Shown here one piece after another: positions 45,763 through 58,561 of a stretch of DNA of 64,000 nucleotides. The position numbers and the translations under genes are program-made. Source of the stretch: Ornithinimicrobium flavum (GTDB lineage: Bacteria; Actinomycetota; Actinomycetes; Actinomycetales; Dermatophilaceae). Position 1 is the first letter of the stretch, and each line of letters starts with the position of its first letter. Under the pieces are notes generated by a model. It searched no databases. It had not been told where the DNA came from and was given only the letters and a program-made list of their open reading frames with translations. Location of the stretch: NCBI RefSeq assembly GCF_004526345.1, contig NZ_CP038213.1:3162001-3226000 (forward strand), written 5' to 3'.

Positions 45763-47667
45763 TCAGGACCCGGTCATCGCGTGCCGGATGAGGCTGTGCA
45801 GGGTGAGCAGCCCGTCGCGGGACAGGACCGACTCGGCATGCCCCTGGATCGTGGCCACCCCCGGTCCGCGCAGCCCCACGACGGCGTCGTCGGGCTCGTG
45901 CACGGCCACCTCCAGCTCCCGGCCGCCGAGGACCGGTGCCGGCGAGCCCGGCCCCGGGGCCCGGGCGACGAAGGTGTTGTAGAACCCGATGCGGCGCACC
46001 TCGCCCCACAGGTCGACCGGGATCTGCACCCCCTGGTTGGGCCGGGGCAGCTTGACGATCGGCAGCCCCGCCAGCGCGGCCAGCACCTGGTGCGACAGGC
46101 ACACGGCGAGCAGGGGGCGGTCGGCGTCCAGCCGGGCCTGGATCAGCTCCCGCAGGCGCGTCATCCGGGGGTCGTCCTGCTCCGCGGGGTCACCGGGCCC
46201 GGGCCCGAAGAGCACGAGGTCCCACTCCGCCGCCGCCACGTCCGCAGGGCCCACCGTCTCCCAGCGCCGGACCTCCGCGCTCATCCCCATGTGCCGGACC
46301 ATGTGGGCCAGCATCTGGGTCCAGGTGTCCTCGGCGTCGACGACGAGCACCCGGCGGCCCATGAGCTCGGGGTCCGGACGGGCCTCCTGCGGGCTCAGCC
46401 AGAAGGGCGACAGCGTCTCGTTGCGGGCCGCGAGGTCCTCGGCGACCCCGGGGAGCGAGGCGAGGTCGACGGCATACGTCAGCTCGCGGCGCGGCCGGAG
46501 GCCCAGCGCCGCCAGCATCCCCCGGGCCTTCGCCGAGGTCTCGGCGCACTCCGACACCGGGTCGCTGTGGCGCACGAGGGTCGCGCCGGCGCTCACCGTG
46601 ACCGTGCCCGCGTCGTCGACGTGCGCGGTGCGGATGAGGATGGGCGCGTCGAGGCGCTCCCCGCCCTCCTCGTCGAGGTCCAGGAGCGCCAGCACGCCCG
46701 AGTAGTAGCCGCGCCCGGTGGGCTCGTAGCGGCGGATGACCGAGCAGGCGTTCTCCATCGGCGAGCCCGTCACGGTCGGCGCGAACATGGTGTGCCGCAG
46801 CACCTCCCGCACGTCCGACTCGCTGGCGCCGTCCAGCAGGTACTCGGTGTGGGTCAGGTGCGCCATCTGCTTGAGCAGCGGCCCGGTGATCCGGCCGCCG
46901 TCCGAGCAGATCTGGGCCATCATCTTCATCTCCTCGTCGACCACCATGAAGAGCTCCTCGGTCTCCTTGGTGTCCTGGACGAAGGCGGAGAAGGACTCGC
47001 GCAGAAGGCTTCCACCTGGGTCCTCGCGCTGCGGGTGGCGGAAGGTGCCGGAGATCGGGTTCATCCACACCCGTCCCTCGCTGACCGACACGTGCCGCTC
47101 CGGGGTGGCCCCCACGAGGGTGTGACCCGGGGTGTGCACGGCGAAGGTCCAGTAGGCCCCCCGCTCGTCGGTGAGCAGCCGCCGCAGCCAGGTGAGGGCA
47201 GCGAGCGCCGGGTCGGTGGCGGTGCGGGCCACGACGTCGCGGCGCAGGACGAAGTTGGCCCCCTCCCCCTCCCCGATCTCCTCCTCGATCACCCGGGCGA
47301 CGGTCGCGGCGTAGTCGTCGTCGCTGACGCTGAACCGCTCGTCGGTGACGTCGACCGCGGCGGTGGGCAGGGCGGCCACGAGGTCGCTCACCGGGACCCG
47401 CTGGTATGCGGTCCCCCCGGCGGGTCGGAGCACCCGGAGCGGGGCACCGTCGTCGTGGGCCTCGAACCCCCGCTCCCTCACCTGCCGGTAGGGCACCAGC
47501 GCCAGCACGGGCAGTCCCGGGCCCGGTCGCGGCAGGTCCCGGAGCCGCTCGAGGTCGAGCACCTCCCCCACGATGACCTCGGCCTCCTCCTGCCCCTCCC
47601 GCCGCAGGATCGCCCACGACGCGCCGGCGGGGTCGGCGAGGATCTGGTCGAGGAGGCGGGTGGGCAT
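45763..47667 (-). CDS. PhzE-like 2-amino-2-deoxyisochorismate/anthranilate synthase
   Basis: The 634-residue protein has an N-terminal chorismate-binding domain (MNPISGTFRHP, FVQDTKETEELFMVVDEEMKMM, LTHTEYLL, MFAPTVTGSPM, GYYSGVLALLDL) and a C-terminal amidotransferase (LVLFGPGPGDP, LLAVCLSHQVLA with the catalytic Cys, IQGHAESVL). Domain order and motifs are those of PhzE. No other phenazine or trpDC gene is next to it. It might feed a pathway located elsewhere. Confidence 0.88.
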   Translation of the reverse strand: MPTRLLDQILADPAGASWAILRREGQEEAEVIVGEVLDLERLRDLPRPGPGLPVLALVPYRQVRERGFEAHDDGAPLRVLRPAGGTAYQRVPVSDLVAALPTAAVDVTDERFSVSDDDYAATVARVIEEEIGEGEGANFVLRRDVVARTATDPALAALTWLRRLLTDERGAYWTFAVHTPGHTLVGATPERHVSVSEGRVWMNPISGTFRHPQREDPGGSLLRESFSAFVQDTKETEELFMVVDEEMKMMAQICSDGGRITGPLLKQMAHLTHTEYLLDGASESDVREVLRHTMFAPTVTGSPMENACSVIRRYEPTGRGYYSGVLALLDLDEEGGERLDAPILIRTAHVDDAGTVTVSAGATLVRHSDPVSECAETSAKARGMLAALGLRPRRELTYAVDLASLPGVAEDLAARNETLSPFWLSPQEARPDPELMGRRVLVVDAEDTWTQMLAHMVRHMGMSAEVRRWETVGPADVAAAEWDLVLFGPGPGDPAEQDDPRMTRLRELIQARLDADRPLLAVCLSHQVLAALAGLPIVKLPRPNQGVQIPVDLWGEVRRIGFYNTFVARAPGPGSPAPVLGGRELEVAVHEPDDAVVGLRGPGVATIQGHAESVLSRDGLLTLHSLIRHAMTGS

Positions 47668-47857
47668 GAGGCACAGTCTCCCACCCGGCCACGTCGTCCT
47701 CCCGGACCACCCGGCATCCGTCCGAAGGATGACGACAGGAGACTCGCACCGGCCCTAGCCTCCCAACTCTGGGACGGGTCCACACAGGGTCCCAGTCGGT
47801 GGCGGGCCGCAGGGGCCCCGGACGCCGCCGAGGACCCAGATCTGCAGGGAGATCAGC

Positions 47858-48973
47858 ATGCGCCGTTCATCCATTCCCACCCTCGTGTGCTGCGGCACGC
47901 TCGCGACCGCCTTGGTCGCCGCCCCCGCGCACGCCCGACCGGGGTCCGAGCCCGAGACCATCGCCGAGGGTCTCGCCGGCCCGCTCACCCTGGCCGTCCA
48001 CGACAGCTCGCCCAGGGTCTACGTCACGCAGAGCTTCGCCGGACGGCTGACGAAGATCGACCGGTCGGGGCAGACCGACCTGGTCGTCGACGACAACCCG
48101 GCCGGCGAGGTCGTGGGGGTCAGCCTGGGGGGCGGCGGGGTCTACTACATCCAGACCGACTACGAGGGCTGGTCGAGCCACGTCTACCGCATCGGTCCGC
48201 GCGGGGACGTCACCCGGGTCAGCGACGACCTCTTCGCCTACGAGGAGATGCACAACCCCGACGGCGGGGCGACCTACGGCTTCACCGGTCTGAGCGACAG
48301 CTGCGAGGAGGAGCTCAAGGCCTTCGAGGCCGACAACGCCGGCATGCTGCCGCCGCTGTCGGAGTACACGGGCATCATCGAGTCGCACGGCTACCAGACC
48401 TCGGTCCAGGGGCGCGACGTCTACGTCGCCGACGCCGCGGCCAACGCCGTGCTCAAGGTGGACGGGCGCACCGGGTCGATCAGCACCGTGGCGGTCCTCC
48501 CGGCCACCCCCACGACCTTCGACGCCGCGGCGCACGCGACGATGGAGGGGACGACCGGGATGGAGATCCCCGACTGCCTCGTCGACTCCACCGTCGTCCC
48601 CGAGCCGGTGCCCACCGACGTCGAGGTCGGCCCGGACGGGATGCTCTACGTGTCCACGCTGCAGGGCTGGATGGGTGAGATCGCCCCGCTGAGCTCGGTC
48701 TACCGCGTCGACCCGTCCTCGGGCGCGACCACCTGGGTCGCGGGAGGCATGCACGGCGCCACCGGGCTCGACCTGCGGGGCTCCGACATCGTGGTGGCCG
48801 AGATGTTCGGCTTCCAGGTGTCGATGATCCCCAGCGGCAGCTCGAGCGCGCAGCCGCTCTTCTGGGCGCACAGCCCGGCCGACGTCGAGGTGCACGGCAG
48901 CACGCTCTACGCGACGACCGGCACCTTCGACGAGGAGAACGGCGGGTCGGTGGTGCGGCTCCGGATGCGGTGA
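47858..48973 (+). CDS. secreted ScyD/ScyE family beta-propeller protein
   Basis: The 371-residue protein has a signal peptide (IPTLVCCGTLATALVAAPAHA) followed by NHL-like repeats: VYVTQSFAGRLTKIDRSG, DVYVADAAANAVLKVD, VGPDGMLYVSTLQGW. It should be exported. Its ligand or enzyme activity is unknown. It converges on ilvD with a long palindrome between them. Confidence 0.85.
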   Translation: MRRSSIPTLVCCGTLATALVAAPAHARPGSEPETIAEGLAGPLTLAVHDSSPRVYVTQSFAGRLTKIDRSGQTDLVVDDNPAGEVVGVSLGGGGVYYIQTDYEGWSSHVYRIGPRGDVTRVSDDLFAYEEMHNPDGGATYGFTGLSDSCEEELKAFEADNAGMLPPLSEYTGIIESHGYQTSVQGRDVYVADAAANAVLKVDGRTGSISTVAVLPATPTTFDAAAHATMEGTTGMEIPDCLVDSTVVPEPVPTDVEVGPDGMLYVSTLQGWMGEIAPLSSVYRVDPSSGATTWVAGGMHGATGLDLRGSDIVVAEMFGFQVSMIPSGSSSAQPLFWAHSPADVEVHGSTLYATTGTFDEENGGSVVRLRMR

Positions 48974-49008
48974 GCGCACCGCATACCTGCTGGCCCCACC
49001 CCCACCCC

Positions 49009-49084
49009 CCGACCTGTGCACCCGAAGATCACGTCTGCACGGGCTATAGCCCCTGCACACGTCAGATTCGCGTGCACAGGTCGG
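49009..49084. repeat. 76-bp palindrome, probable bidirectional terminator
   Basis: The ends CCGACCTGTGCAC and GTGCACAGGTCGG are a perfect 13-bp inverted repeat. The inner arms are nearly complementary too, around a GGGCTATAGCCC core, so the whole 76 bases can fold into one long hairpin. It lies between two convergent genes. Confidence 0.75.
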
Positions 49085-49134
49085 AGGGGCGCGGGAGGGC
49101 AGGGCGCGAGGACCGGGTATGCAGCCCGCCCCGC

Positions 49135-52033
<2,899 letters not shown>

Positions 52034-52369
52034 CTAGAAGGCGGCGGCGGCCATCGCCCCGACCGGGCGCGGGCCGTTGTCGTTGATGGCCCACAGCCGG
52101 CCGCGGATGCCGTCGGCGTCGGCCAGCTCCTCGATGTGGATGACCTCGACCAGCTTGTCGAGCTGGCTGGTGACCTTGTGCAGCTGCTCCGCGCTGACGT
52201 TGACGACGATCGTCATGCGCGAGACCTTGCTGTCCTCGGTCGGGCCGACGACCAGGTGGTCGATGTTGAAGTTGCGCCGGGCGAAGAGAACCGAGACGCG
52301 GGCCAGGACGCCGGGGTTGTTCTCGACCAGGACGGACAGCGCGTGCCGGGAGCGGGAGGTGTCGTTCAT
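52034..52369 (-). CDS. ilvN: acetolactate synthase small subunit, short ACT-only form
   Basis: The 111-residue protein carries the regulatory ACT domain (HALSVLVENNPGVLARVSVLFARRNFNIDHL, GPTEDSKVSRMTIVV). After LVEVIHIEELAD it runs 25 unrelated residues and stops. Standard IlvN is about 170 residues with a second domain, so this protein lacks that domain. No frame nearby holds the missing part, which argues against a simple frameshift. It would bind valine and regulate IlvB. Confidence 0.88.
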   Translation of the reverse strand: MNDTSRSRHALSVLVENNPGVLARVSVLFARRNFNIDHLVVGPTEDSKVSRMTIVVNVSAEQLHKVTSQLDKLVEVIHIEELADADGIRGRLWAINDNGPRPVGAMAAAAF

Positions 52370-52482
52370 GAGGGTGGAACCTTTCGTGGGGGCGGACGGA
52401 GGGGTCGGGCTGGTGCGGGGGGCGAAGGGCGCGGCGGGGGTGGGCACCGGCGGGCCGGAGGTCGGGTAGTCGGACAGGAGGG

Positions 52483-54306
52483 TCATTCGTCGTCCCCGAA
52501 GTCGGGTCGGACGTCGCGGGCGTGCTGGATGTCGTCGTTGCTGGTGCCGGCGGCGACCATCGGCCAGACCATGGAGTCCTTGCTCACCCGGAAGTCGACG
52601 ACCACCGGCTGGTCGTCGACCGCCATCGCGGCCTCGATGGTGCGGTCCACGTCCTCCGGGCGGTCGCAGCGCAGGCCGACGCAGCCGTAGGCCTGGGCCA
52701 GCATGCGGAAGTCGGGGACCTGCATCGAGGGCAGCTGGGAGGCGCTGTAGCGCTCGGAGTAGAAGAGGGACTGCCACTGGCGGACCATCCCGAGGGCGGC
52801 GTTGTTGATGATCGCCACCTTGATGGGGATGCCCTCGACCGAGCAGGTCGCCAGCTCCTGGTTGGTCATCTGGAAGCAGCCGTCACCGTCCACGGCCCAC
52901 ACGGTGGCCTCGGGCCGGCCGACCTTGGCGCCCATGGCGGCGGGCACGGCATACCCCATGGTCCCCAGACCGCCGGAGTTGAGCCAGGTCCGCGGTCGGT
53001 CGTAGGTGATGAACTGGCTGGCCCACATCTGGTGCTGGCCGACGCCCGCGGCGAAGACGGTGTCCGGACCCGAGAGCGCGCCGAGACGCTCGATGACGTA
53101 CTGCGGGGCCAGCGCGCCGTCCTCGGGGGTCTCGTACCCGGCGGGGTAGCGGCGCTTCCAGCCCTGGGTGCGCCGGATCCAGGCGTCGTGGTGGGGGGCG
53201 GCGCCGGCGGCGGTGCGGCGCGTCCACTCGGTCATGAGCGCGACCATCGTGTCCTTGACGTCCCCCAGCAGACCGACCTCCGTGGGGAAGTTTTTCCCGA
53301 TCTCGGCCGGGTCGATGTCGGCGTGCACGATCCGCGCCTGCGGGGCGAAGGTGTCCTTCCTGCCGGTGACCCGGTCGTCGAAGCGGGCCCCGAGGCTGAT
53401 GATCAGGTCCGACTTCTGCAGGGTGGCCACGCCGGAGACGCTGCCGTGCATGCCGGGCATCCCCATGTGCTGGGGGTGGGAGTCGGGGAAGGCACCGCGG
53501 GCCATGAGGGTGGTGACGACGGGGATGCCGGTCAGCTCGGCGAGCTGGCGGACCTCCTCGGAGGCGTTGGCACGGATGCAGCCGCCCCCGACGTAGAGGA
53601 CCGGGCGACGCGCGGTGAGCATGAGCTCCACCGCGTCGCGCACCGCCTCGGGCGCCGCGGTGTGCTCGGGACGGTAACCCGGCATCGGCAGCTGCAGGCG
53701 GGTCTCGTCGGCCAGCGCGGTCAGGGCGTCCTTGGCGACGTCCACCAGGACGGGGCCGGGACGACCGCTGGCCGCGAGGTGGAAGGCCGAGGCGACGGTG
53801 GCCGCGACGTCGTCCGGCCGTGTGACGAGGAAGGAGTGCTTGGTGACCGGCATCGAGATCGCCCGGATGTCGGCCTCCTGGAAGGCGTCGGACCCCATCG
53901 CCGTGCTGGCGACGTTGCCGGTGATCGCGACCAGGGGCACCGAGTCCATGTTGGCGTCGGCCAGCGGCGTGACCAGGTTGGTGGCCCCGGGCCCCGAGGT
54001 CGCCATGCAGACGCCCACCTTGCCGGTGGCCGCTGCATACCCCTGCGCCGCGTGGCCCGCACCCTGCTCGTGCCGCACCAGGATGTGCCGGATCCCCTCG
54101 GCCCCGTAGAGCGCGTCGTAGAGCGGGAGCACCGCGCCGCCCGGGAGCCCGAAGATGGTGTCGACGCCGAGGCGCTGGAGGGTGGCCACGAGCGCCTCGG
54201 CGCCCGTGCGGGGAGCGGCGCCCGGAGTCGAGCCGCCGGACTGGCCGGGGGTCGTCTCCGTCGCGCCGTCAGCGATGCTGTGGCTGCTCAGGGATGTGGC
54301 GGTCAT
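52483..54306 (-). CDS. ilvB: acetolactate synthase large subunit
   Basis: The 607-residue ThDP enzyme starts at ATG 54306; an upstream ATG at 54363 lies in the attenuator and is rejected. Motifs: [22 protein letters not shown] (catalytic Glu), [29 protein letters not shown] (FAD region), and the ThDP loop [15 protein letters not shown] with [12 protein letters not shown]. First enzyme of the branched-chain pathway and first gene of the operon. Confidence 0.96.
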   Translation of the reverse strand: MTATSLSSHSIADGATETTPGQSGGSTPGAAPRTGAEALVATLQRLGVDTIFGLPGGAVLPLYDALYGAEGIRHILVRHEQGAGHAAQGYAAATGKVGVCMATSGPGATNLVTPLADANMDSVPLVAITGNVASTAMGSDAFQEADIRAISMPVTKHSFLVTRPDDVAATVASAFHLAASGRPGPVLVDVAKDALTALADETRLQLPMPGYRPEHTAAPEAVRDAVELMLTARRPVLYVGGGCIRANASEEVRQLAELTGIPVVTTLMARGAFPDSHPQHMGMPGMHGSVSGVATLQKSDLIISLGARFDDRVTGRKDTFAPQARIVHADIDPAEIGKNFPTEVGLLGDVKDTMVALMTEWTRRTAAGAAPHHDAWIRRTQGWKRRYPAGYETPEDGALAPQYVIERLGALSGPDTVFAAGVGQHQMWASQFITYDRPRTWLNSGGLGTMGYAVPAAMGAKVGRPEATVWAVDGDGCFQMTNQELATCSVEGIPIKVAIINNAALGMVRQWQSLFYSERYSASQLPSMQVPDFRMLAQAYGCVGLRCDRPEDVDRTIEAAMAVDDQPVVVDFRVSKDSMVWPMVAAGTSNDDIQHARDVRPDFGDDE

Positions 54307-54361
54307 GATCGTCGGTCCTGACTGGAGGTGTCTGGGGTGCTGGTGGGGTGGTCGGAGCAAC

Positions 54362-54395
54362 AAAAAACCCCTCGGCCCGGAGGGCAGACGAGGGG
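54362..54395 (-). terminator. ilv attenuator (Rho-independent)
   Basis: On the minus strand CCCCTCG pairs with CGAGGGG around an inner GCCC/GGGC stem, followed at once by six T. It lies between the leader peptide and ilvB, so it can stop transcription before the operon. Confidence 0.85.
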
Positions 54396-54414
54396 AGGAC
54401 GCGGCGGCGGGGGA

Positions 54415-54474
54415 CTAGGCCGGCACGCGTCCCTGGCTAATAAGTACGAGGGCGAAGATCTGCATGCCCGCCAT
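54415..54474 (-). CDS. ilv operon leader peptide, 19 aa
   Basis: The small frame reads MAGMQIFALVLISQGRVPA, with Ile, Leu, Val, Leu, Ile in a run. AGAGGG lies about six bases before the ATG. Its stop is 20 bases before the attenuator hairpin. Ribosome stalling at scarce branched-chain aminoacyl-tRNAs would free the operon from termination. Confidence 0.8.
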   Translation of the reverse strand: MAGMQIFALVLISQGRVPA

Positions 54475-54546
54475 CACACACCCTCTGGGGGCCTCCGTCA
54501 AGAGGTTGCATAGATATGTGACACGTTGCACAGTCATACATCTCAA

Positions 54547-54568
54547 CGATATGTCGATTGACATATCG
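54547..54568. promoter_or_regulatory. PadR-type operator
   Basis: CGATATGTC-GATT-GACATATCG is a perfect 9-bp inverted repeat, AT-rich for this genome, between the padR and ilv starts. PadR proteins bind ATGT...ACAT dyads. It could also touch the ilv promoter. Confidence 0.75.
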
Positions 54569-54635
54569 CGACAGGACGAGTCATTCTGGAGGGCGAGGCG
54601 GCCCGACCGGGGTCGCACCGACATCGGAGGCAGGC

Positions 54636-55463
54636 ATGACCCGCAACCAGGGTGGCTTCGGCGGCTTCAACGTCGACCCCGACCAGATCTTCGGCCCGCA
54701 CGGAATCCTCAACCAGGTCTTCGGCCAGCAGGGGGGTGCGGCGTGGGGCGGACGGGCCGGCCAGCGCTCCGGACCTTTCGGCCCCGGGGGCCCGTTCGGC
54801 GGCGGTGGCCCCTTCGACGGCCGCGGCCCGGGCGGACGCTCCGGCGCCGGGAGGCGAGCGCGCCGCGGTGACGTGCGCAACGCGATCCTGCACCTCCTGC
54901 AGCGCGAGCCGATGAACGGCTACCAGCTCATGCAGGAGATCGCCCAGAGTTCCGGCGGGGCCTGGCAGCCCAGCTCGGGCGCTATCTACCCGGCCCTGGC
55001 CCAGCTCGAGGACGAGGGGCTCGTCGAGCAGGTGCAGTTCGAGGGGCGTCGTGCCTACCAGCTCACGGAGGCGGGCCGGCAGGCCGCGGCCGACCTCCCG
55101 CACCAGTCCTGGGCCGGCGGCGCCGAGCCCGAGGACCCGTGGGGCGAGGGTGGCCCCACCCACGCCTCGAGCCGCCACCGCCACCGTGGCTGGGCCGGCG
55201 CCGAGACCGATCCCGAGGAGCGGCGCTCCCGACGCCATCGCGGCGCGCAGCTGTGGAAGGCGCTCGGGAGCGTGGCGATGGCCACCCAGGCCGTCGGTCA
55301 GGCCGGGGACGACGCCCTCTCCGGGGCGGCCGCCGACCTGCTCGACCGCACCCGCCGCGACCTCTATCGCCTGCTGGCCGAGGCCGAGGTGGAGCGGTCC
55401 GGGAGCCCGTCCGACGACGACGGCGACGACGACGTCACCGAGGGTGAGCTCCTGGAGGACTGA
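54636..55463 (+). CDS. PadR family transcriptional regulator with a Gly-rich N-terminus
   Basis: The 275-residue protein has an about 75-residue low-complexity Gly/Pro/Phe start, then the PadR winged helix (RRGDVRNAILHLLQREPMNGYQLMQEI, SSGAIYPALAQLEDEGLVEQV, RRAYQLTEAGRQAA) and a C-terminal dimerisation region. ATG 54636 follows GGAGG. The operator at 54547 suggests autoregulation. Confidence 0.92.
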   Translation: MTRNQGGFGGFNVDPDQIFGPHGILNQVFGQQGGAAWGGRAGQRSGPFGPGGPFGGGGPFDGRGPGGRSGAGRRARRGDVRNAILHLLQREPMNGYQLMQEIAQSSGGAWQPSSGAIYPALAQLEDEGLVEQVQFEGRRAYQLTEAGRQAAADLPHQSWAGGAEPEDPWGEGGPTHASSRHRHRGWAGAETDPEERRSRRHRGAQLWKALGSVAMATQAVGQAGDDALSGAAADLLDRTRRDLYRLLAEAEVERSGSPSDDDGDDDVTEGELLED

Positions 55464-55535
55464 CGCCGGGCCCGTGCGGGGGCGCGTCCCGACCGGGCGC
55501 GCGTCCGCGGCGGCGGTGACGGCATACTGACCCGT

Positions 55536-56939
55536 ATGGCCGATCACTTTGACGTTGTTGTCCTGGGCGCCGGTCCCGGTGGGTATGTCGCGGCGATCCG
55601 CGCGAGCCAGCTGGGCAAGAAGGTGGCCGTCGTGGAGAAGCAGTACTGGGGCGGTGTCTGCCTCAACGTCGGGTGCATCCCGTCCAAGGCGCTGCTCAAG
55701 AACGCCGAGCTGGCGCACACCCTGACCCACGACAAGAAGAAGTACGGCATCGAGGGCGACGCCACGATGTCCTACGGCCCGACGCACGCCCGCAGCCGCC
55801 AGGTCTCGGCCGGCATCGTCAAGGGCGTCCACTTCCTCATGAAGAAGAACAAGATCACCGAGGTCGACGGCTGGGGCACGCTGACCGGCCCAAGGAGCAT
55901 GGACGTCAAGCTCGACGACGGCAGCACCCGCCAGCTGGAGTTCGACAACCTCATCCTCGCCACCGGCTCGGTGACCCGGATGCTGCCGGGCGTCGAGGTC
56001 AGCAAGAACGTCGTGACCTACGAGGAGCAGATCCTCGACGCCGAGCTGCCCGGCTCGATCATCATCGCCGGCTCCGGGGCCATCGGCGTGGAGTTCGCCT
56101 ACGTCATGAAGAACTTCGGCGTCGACGTGACCATCGTGGAGTTCATGGACCGCATGGTCCCGGCCGAGGACGCCGACATCTCCAAGGAGCTGGCCAAGCA
56201 CTACAAGAAGCTGGGGGTCAAGGTCCTCACCGGCACCAAGGTCGAGGCGGTCGAGGACACCGGCTCGGGCGTGAAGGTGAAGGTGTCCCGCGGAGGCGAC
56301 GGCGGGAAGACCGAGGTACTGGAGGCCGACCGGCTCCTGTCGGCGATCGGCTTCGCACCCCGCACCGAGGGCTACGGCCTGGAGACCACCGGCGTCGAGC
56401 TGACCGACCGCGGCGCCATCGCGATCGACGACTACATGCGCACCAACGTGGACGGCGTCTACGCGATCGGCGACGTCACCGCCAAGCTCATGCTCGCGCA
56501 CGTCGCCGAGTCGATGGGCATCATCGCGGCGGAGGTCATCGCCGGCGCCGAGACGATGCCGCTGGACTACCGGATGATCCCGCGCGCGACCTACTGCCAC
56601 CCCCAGGTCGCCTCGATGGGCCTCACCGAGCAGCAGGCGAAGGACGCCGGGCACGAGGTGAAGGTCGCCACCTTCCCCTTCACCGCCAACGGGAAGGCCA
56701 TGGGTCTGGGCGACGCGGTCGGCTTCGTCAAGGTGGTCGCGGACGCGGAGCACCACGAGATCCTTGGCACGCACATGATCGGCCCGGACGTCACCGAGCT
56801 GCTTCCGGCGGTGAACGTCGCGCAGACGTGGGACCTCACCGCCGATGAGGTCTCCCGGGTGGTCTTCGCCCACCCGACCCTCGGCGAGGCCCTCAAGGAG
56901 GCCATGCACGGCGTCGCCGGGCACATGATCAACTTCTGA
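55536..56939 (+). CDS. lpdA: dihydrolipoyl dehydrogenase
   Basis: The 467-residue flavoprotein has the FAD site [20 protein letters not shown], the redox disulphide [16 protein letters not shown], the NAD site [15 protein letters not shown], and the C-terminal His-Glu catalytic pair ([16 protein letters not shown]). It serves as E3 of 2-oxo acid dehydrogenases and the glycine cleavage system. Confidence 0.96.
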   Translation: MADHFDVVVLGAGPGGYVAAIRASQLGKKVAVVEKQYWGGVCLNVGCIPSKALLKNAELAHTLTHDKKKYGIEGDATMSYGPTHARSRQVSAGIVKGVHFLMKKNKITEVDGWGTLTGPRSMDVKLDDGSTRQLEFDNLILATGSVTRMLPGVEVSKNVVTYEEQILDAELPGSIIIAGSGAIGVEFAYVMKNFGVDVTIVEFMDRMVPAEDADISKELAKHYKKLGVKVLTGTKVEAVEDTGSGVKVKVSRGGDGGKTEVLEADRLLSAIGFAPRTEGYGLETTGVELTDRGAIAIDDYMRTNVDGVYAIGDVTAKLMLAHVAESMGIIAAEVIAGAETMPLDYRMIPRATYCHPQVASMGLTEQQAKDAGHEVKVATFPFTANGKAMGLGDAVGFVKVVADAEHHEILGTHMIGPDVTELLPAVNVAQTWDLTADEVSRVVFAHPTLGEALKEAMHGVAGHMINF

Positions 56940-56947
56940 GGCGGCTG

Positions 56948-58482
56948 ATGGCTGCGCGCTCCGGCGTGGGGCGCGCAGCCCTGCTCGTCTCCGCCCTCAC
57001 CGCGCTGTCCACCGTCCTCGGCCTGGTCCGGGACGCGGTGATCGCCGCCGTCTACGGGGCGGGTGCGCAGCTGGACGCCTGGTTCGTGGCGCTGGGGCTG
57101 TCGAGCATCCTGCTCGGTGTCCTCGGCACCTCCCTCAACCGGGCCGTCACCCCGCAGGTCGCCCGGGAGGCAGACGGCGAGGGCCCGGGTATGCCGTGCG
57201 CCGGCCACCCCGGCTGGTGGACCGCCAGCGTGGTGGGGACGGTGTCCATCGGCGTCGTCGGGGTGCTCCTGGGGTTGGCCGCAGGCCCCGTCTCGGTCGT
57301 GCTGGCCCCCGGCCTCGCCGCGAGCGACGACGGCACGCTGGTGCTCCTCGTCCGGGTGGTGCTGCTGGCGACCGTCCTCATCGCCGCGACCGACCTGCTC
57401 GCGGGGCTGGCCCACGGGCACGGGATCTTCCGGTGGGCCGCGCTGCAGGGTGTGCCCTTCAACGTCGCGATGATCAGCGCCGCGGGACTGCTGGGACCGC
57501 GTCTGGGGATCGTCGCCCTGGCCTGGGGCTTCGTCGTCGGATCGCTCCTGCGGCTGGCGCTGCAGCTGTGGCCGGCGGTCCGGCTGCGCTGGCGGCTCGC
57601 CGCCCGGCTGGACCTGCGCGGCCCCGCCTGGCGGGAGATCAGCGCGATGGTCCCGGCCCTGATGGTCGGCCAGGCGGTGGTCAACGTCAACACCCTTGTG
57701 GACCGCGCCGTCGCCTCGACCGTCGAGGAGGGTGCCGTGACCGCGATCTTCCTGGGGTGGCGCCTGGTCAACCTTCCGCAGGTCCTGGTCGTCGCCGCTC
57801 TCATGGCGCCCCTCTACCCGGCCATGGGGGCCGCCTCCGGCGATCCCCGGGCGCTGCGTCGGCTGGTGCACCGGGGGACGGCCGTCACCCTCACCGTCCT
57901 CACCCCCGTCGTCGTGGTCCTGGCCGTCGTACCCGAGCGTGTCGTGTCCCTGGCCTTCGGCCGCGGCGGTTTCGACGACGCGGCGGTCGCGGCGACCGCC
58001 ACGGCCCTGGTGTGGCTGCTCCCTGCCCTCCTCGCCGTGGGGTGGCGGCAGGTCGTCGTGAGCGCGTCCTACGCCGTCGGCGACACCCGCGGACCCGTCG
58101 CGATCAGCATCCTGGCGATGGTTGTCAACGTCGTCGGGGACCTACGCTGGCCCCCGTGCTGGGCGTGCCCGGGATCGTCCTGTCCACGTCGGTCTCCTTG
58201 CTGCTCGCCGCCGTCCTCACGAGCCGGCTGCTGGCCCGTCGCCACGGCCTGCTCGCCGCCGCGGTCGCGCGCGGACAGCTGTCCCGGGCGACGGTGGGAG
58301 CCCTGGCCGCGGGGTCGCTCGGCGCCCTGACGGCCCGGGCCCTGGGTGGTGCGGGCGACCTCGTGGTGGTCGCGCTGGTCGCCGTCGTCGTCCTGGGCGC
58401 CTACCAGGCGACGCTGCACCTGCTGCGGGCCCCGGAGCGTCGCGTCGCCGGCGACGTGCTCAGCCGCCTCCGCCGGCGGTGA
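56948..58482 (+). pseudogene. murJ: MurJ/MviN-like lipid II flippase, one frameshift
   Basis: Joined frames give about 511 residues with 12-14 membrane helices: GLVRDAVIAAVYGAGAQLDA at the start, LNRAVTPQVAREADG, VNVNTLVDRAVASTV, and VVSASYAVGDTRGPV. At about 58140 the frame breaks (GGGGACCTACGCTGG); restoring one base gives TLAPVLGVPGIVLSTSVSL and a stop at 58482. It is eight bases after lpdA. It would flip lipid-linked precursors. The break is probably an assembly indel. Confidence 0.8.
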
Positions 58483-58561
58483 GGGTGGGCTAGGACGCCA
58501 GCCGGGAGGAGATGCCCCGCAGGCTCTCCACGGGCCGCAGCACGCGTGGTCCGGAGCCTTC

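Noticed and set aside
54307..54363. Upstream ATG 54363 as the ilvB start
   Set aside because: It lies next to the attenuator T run and adds residues unlike acetolactate synthases. ATG 54306 fits better.
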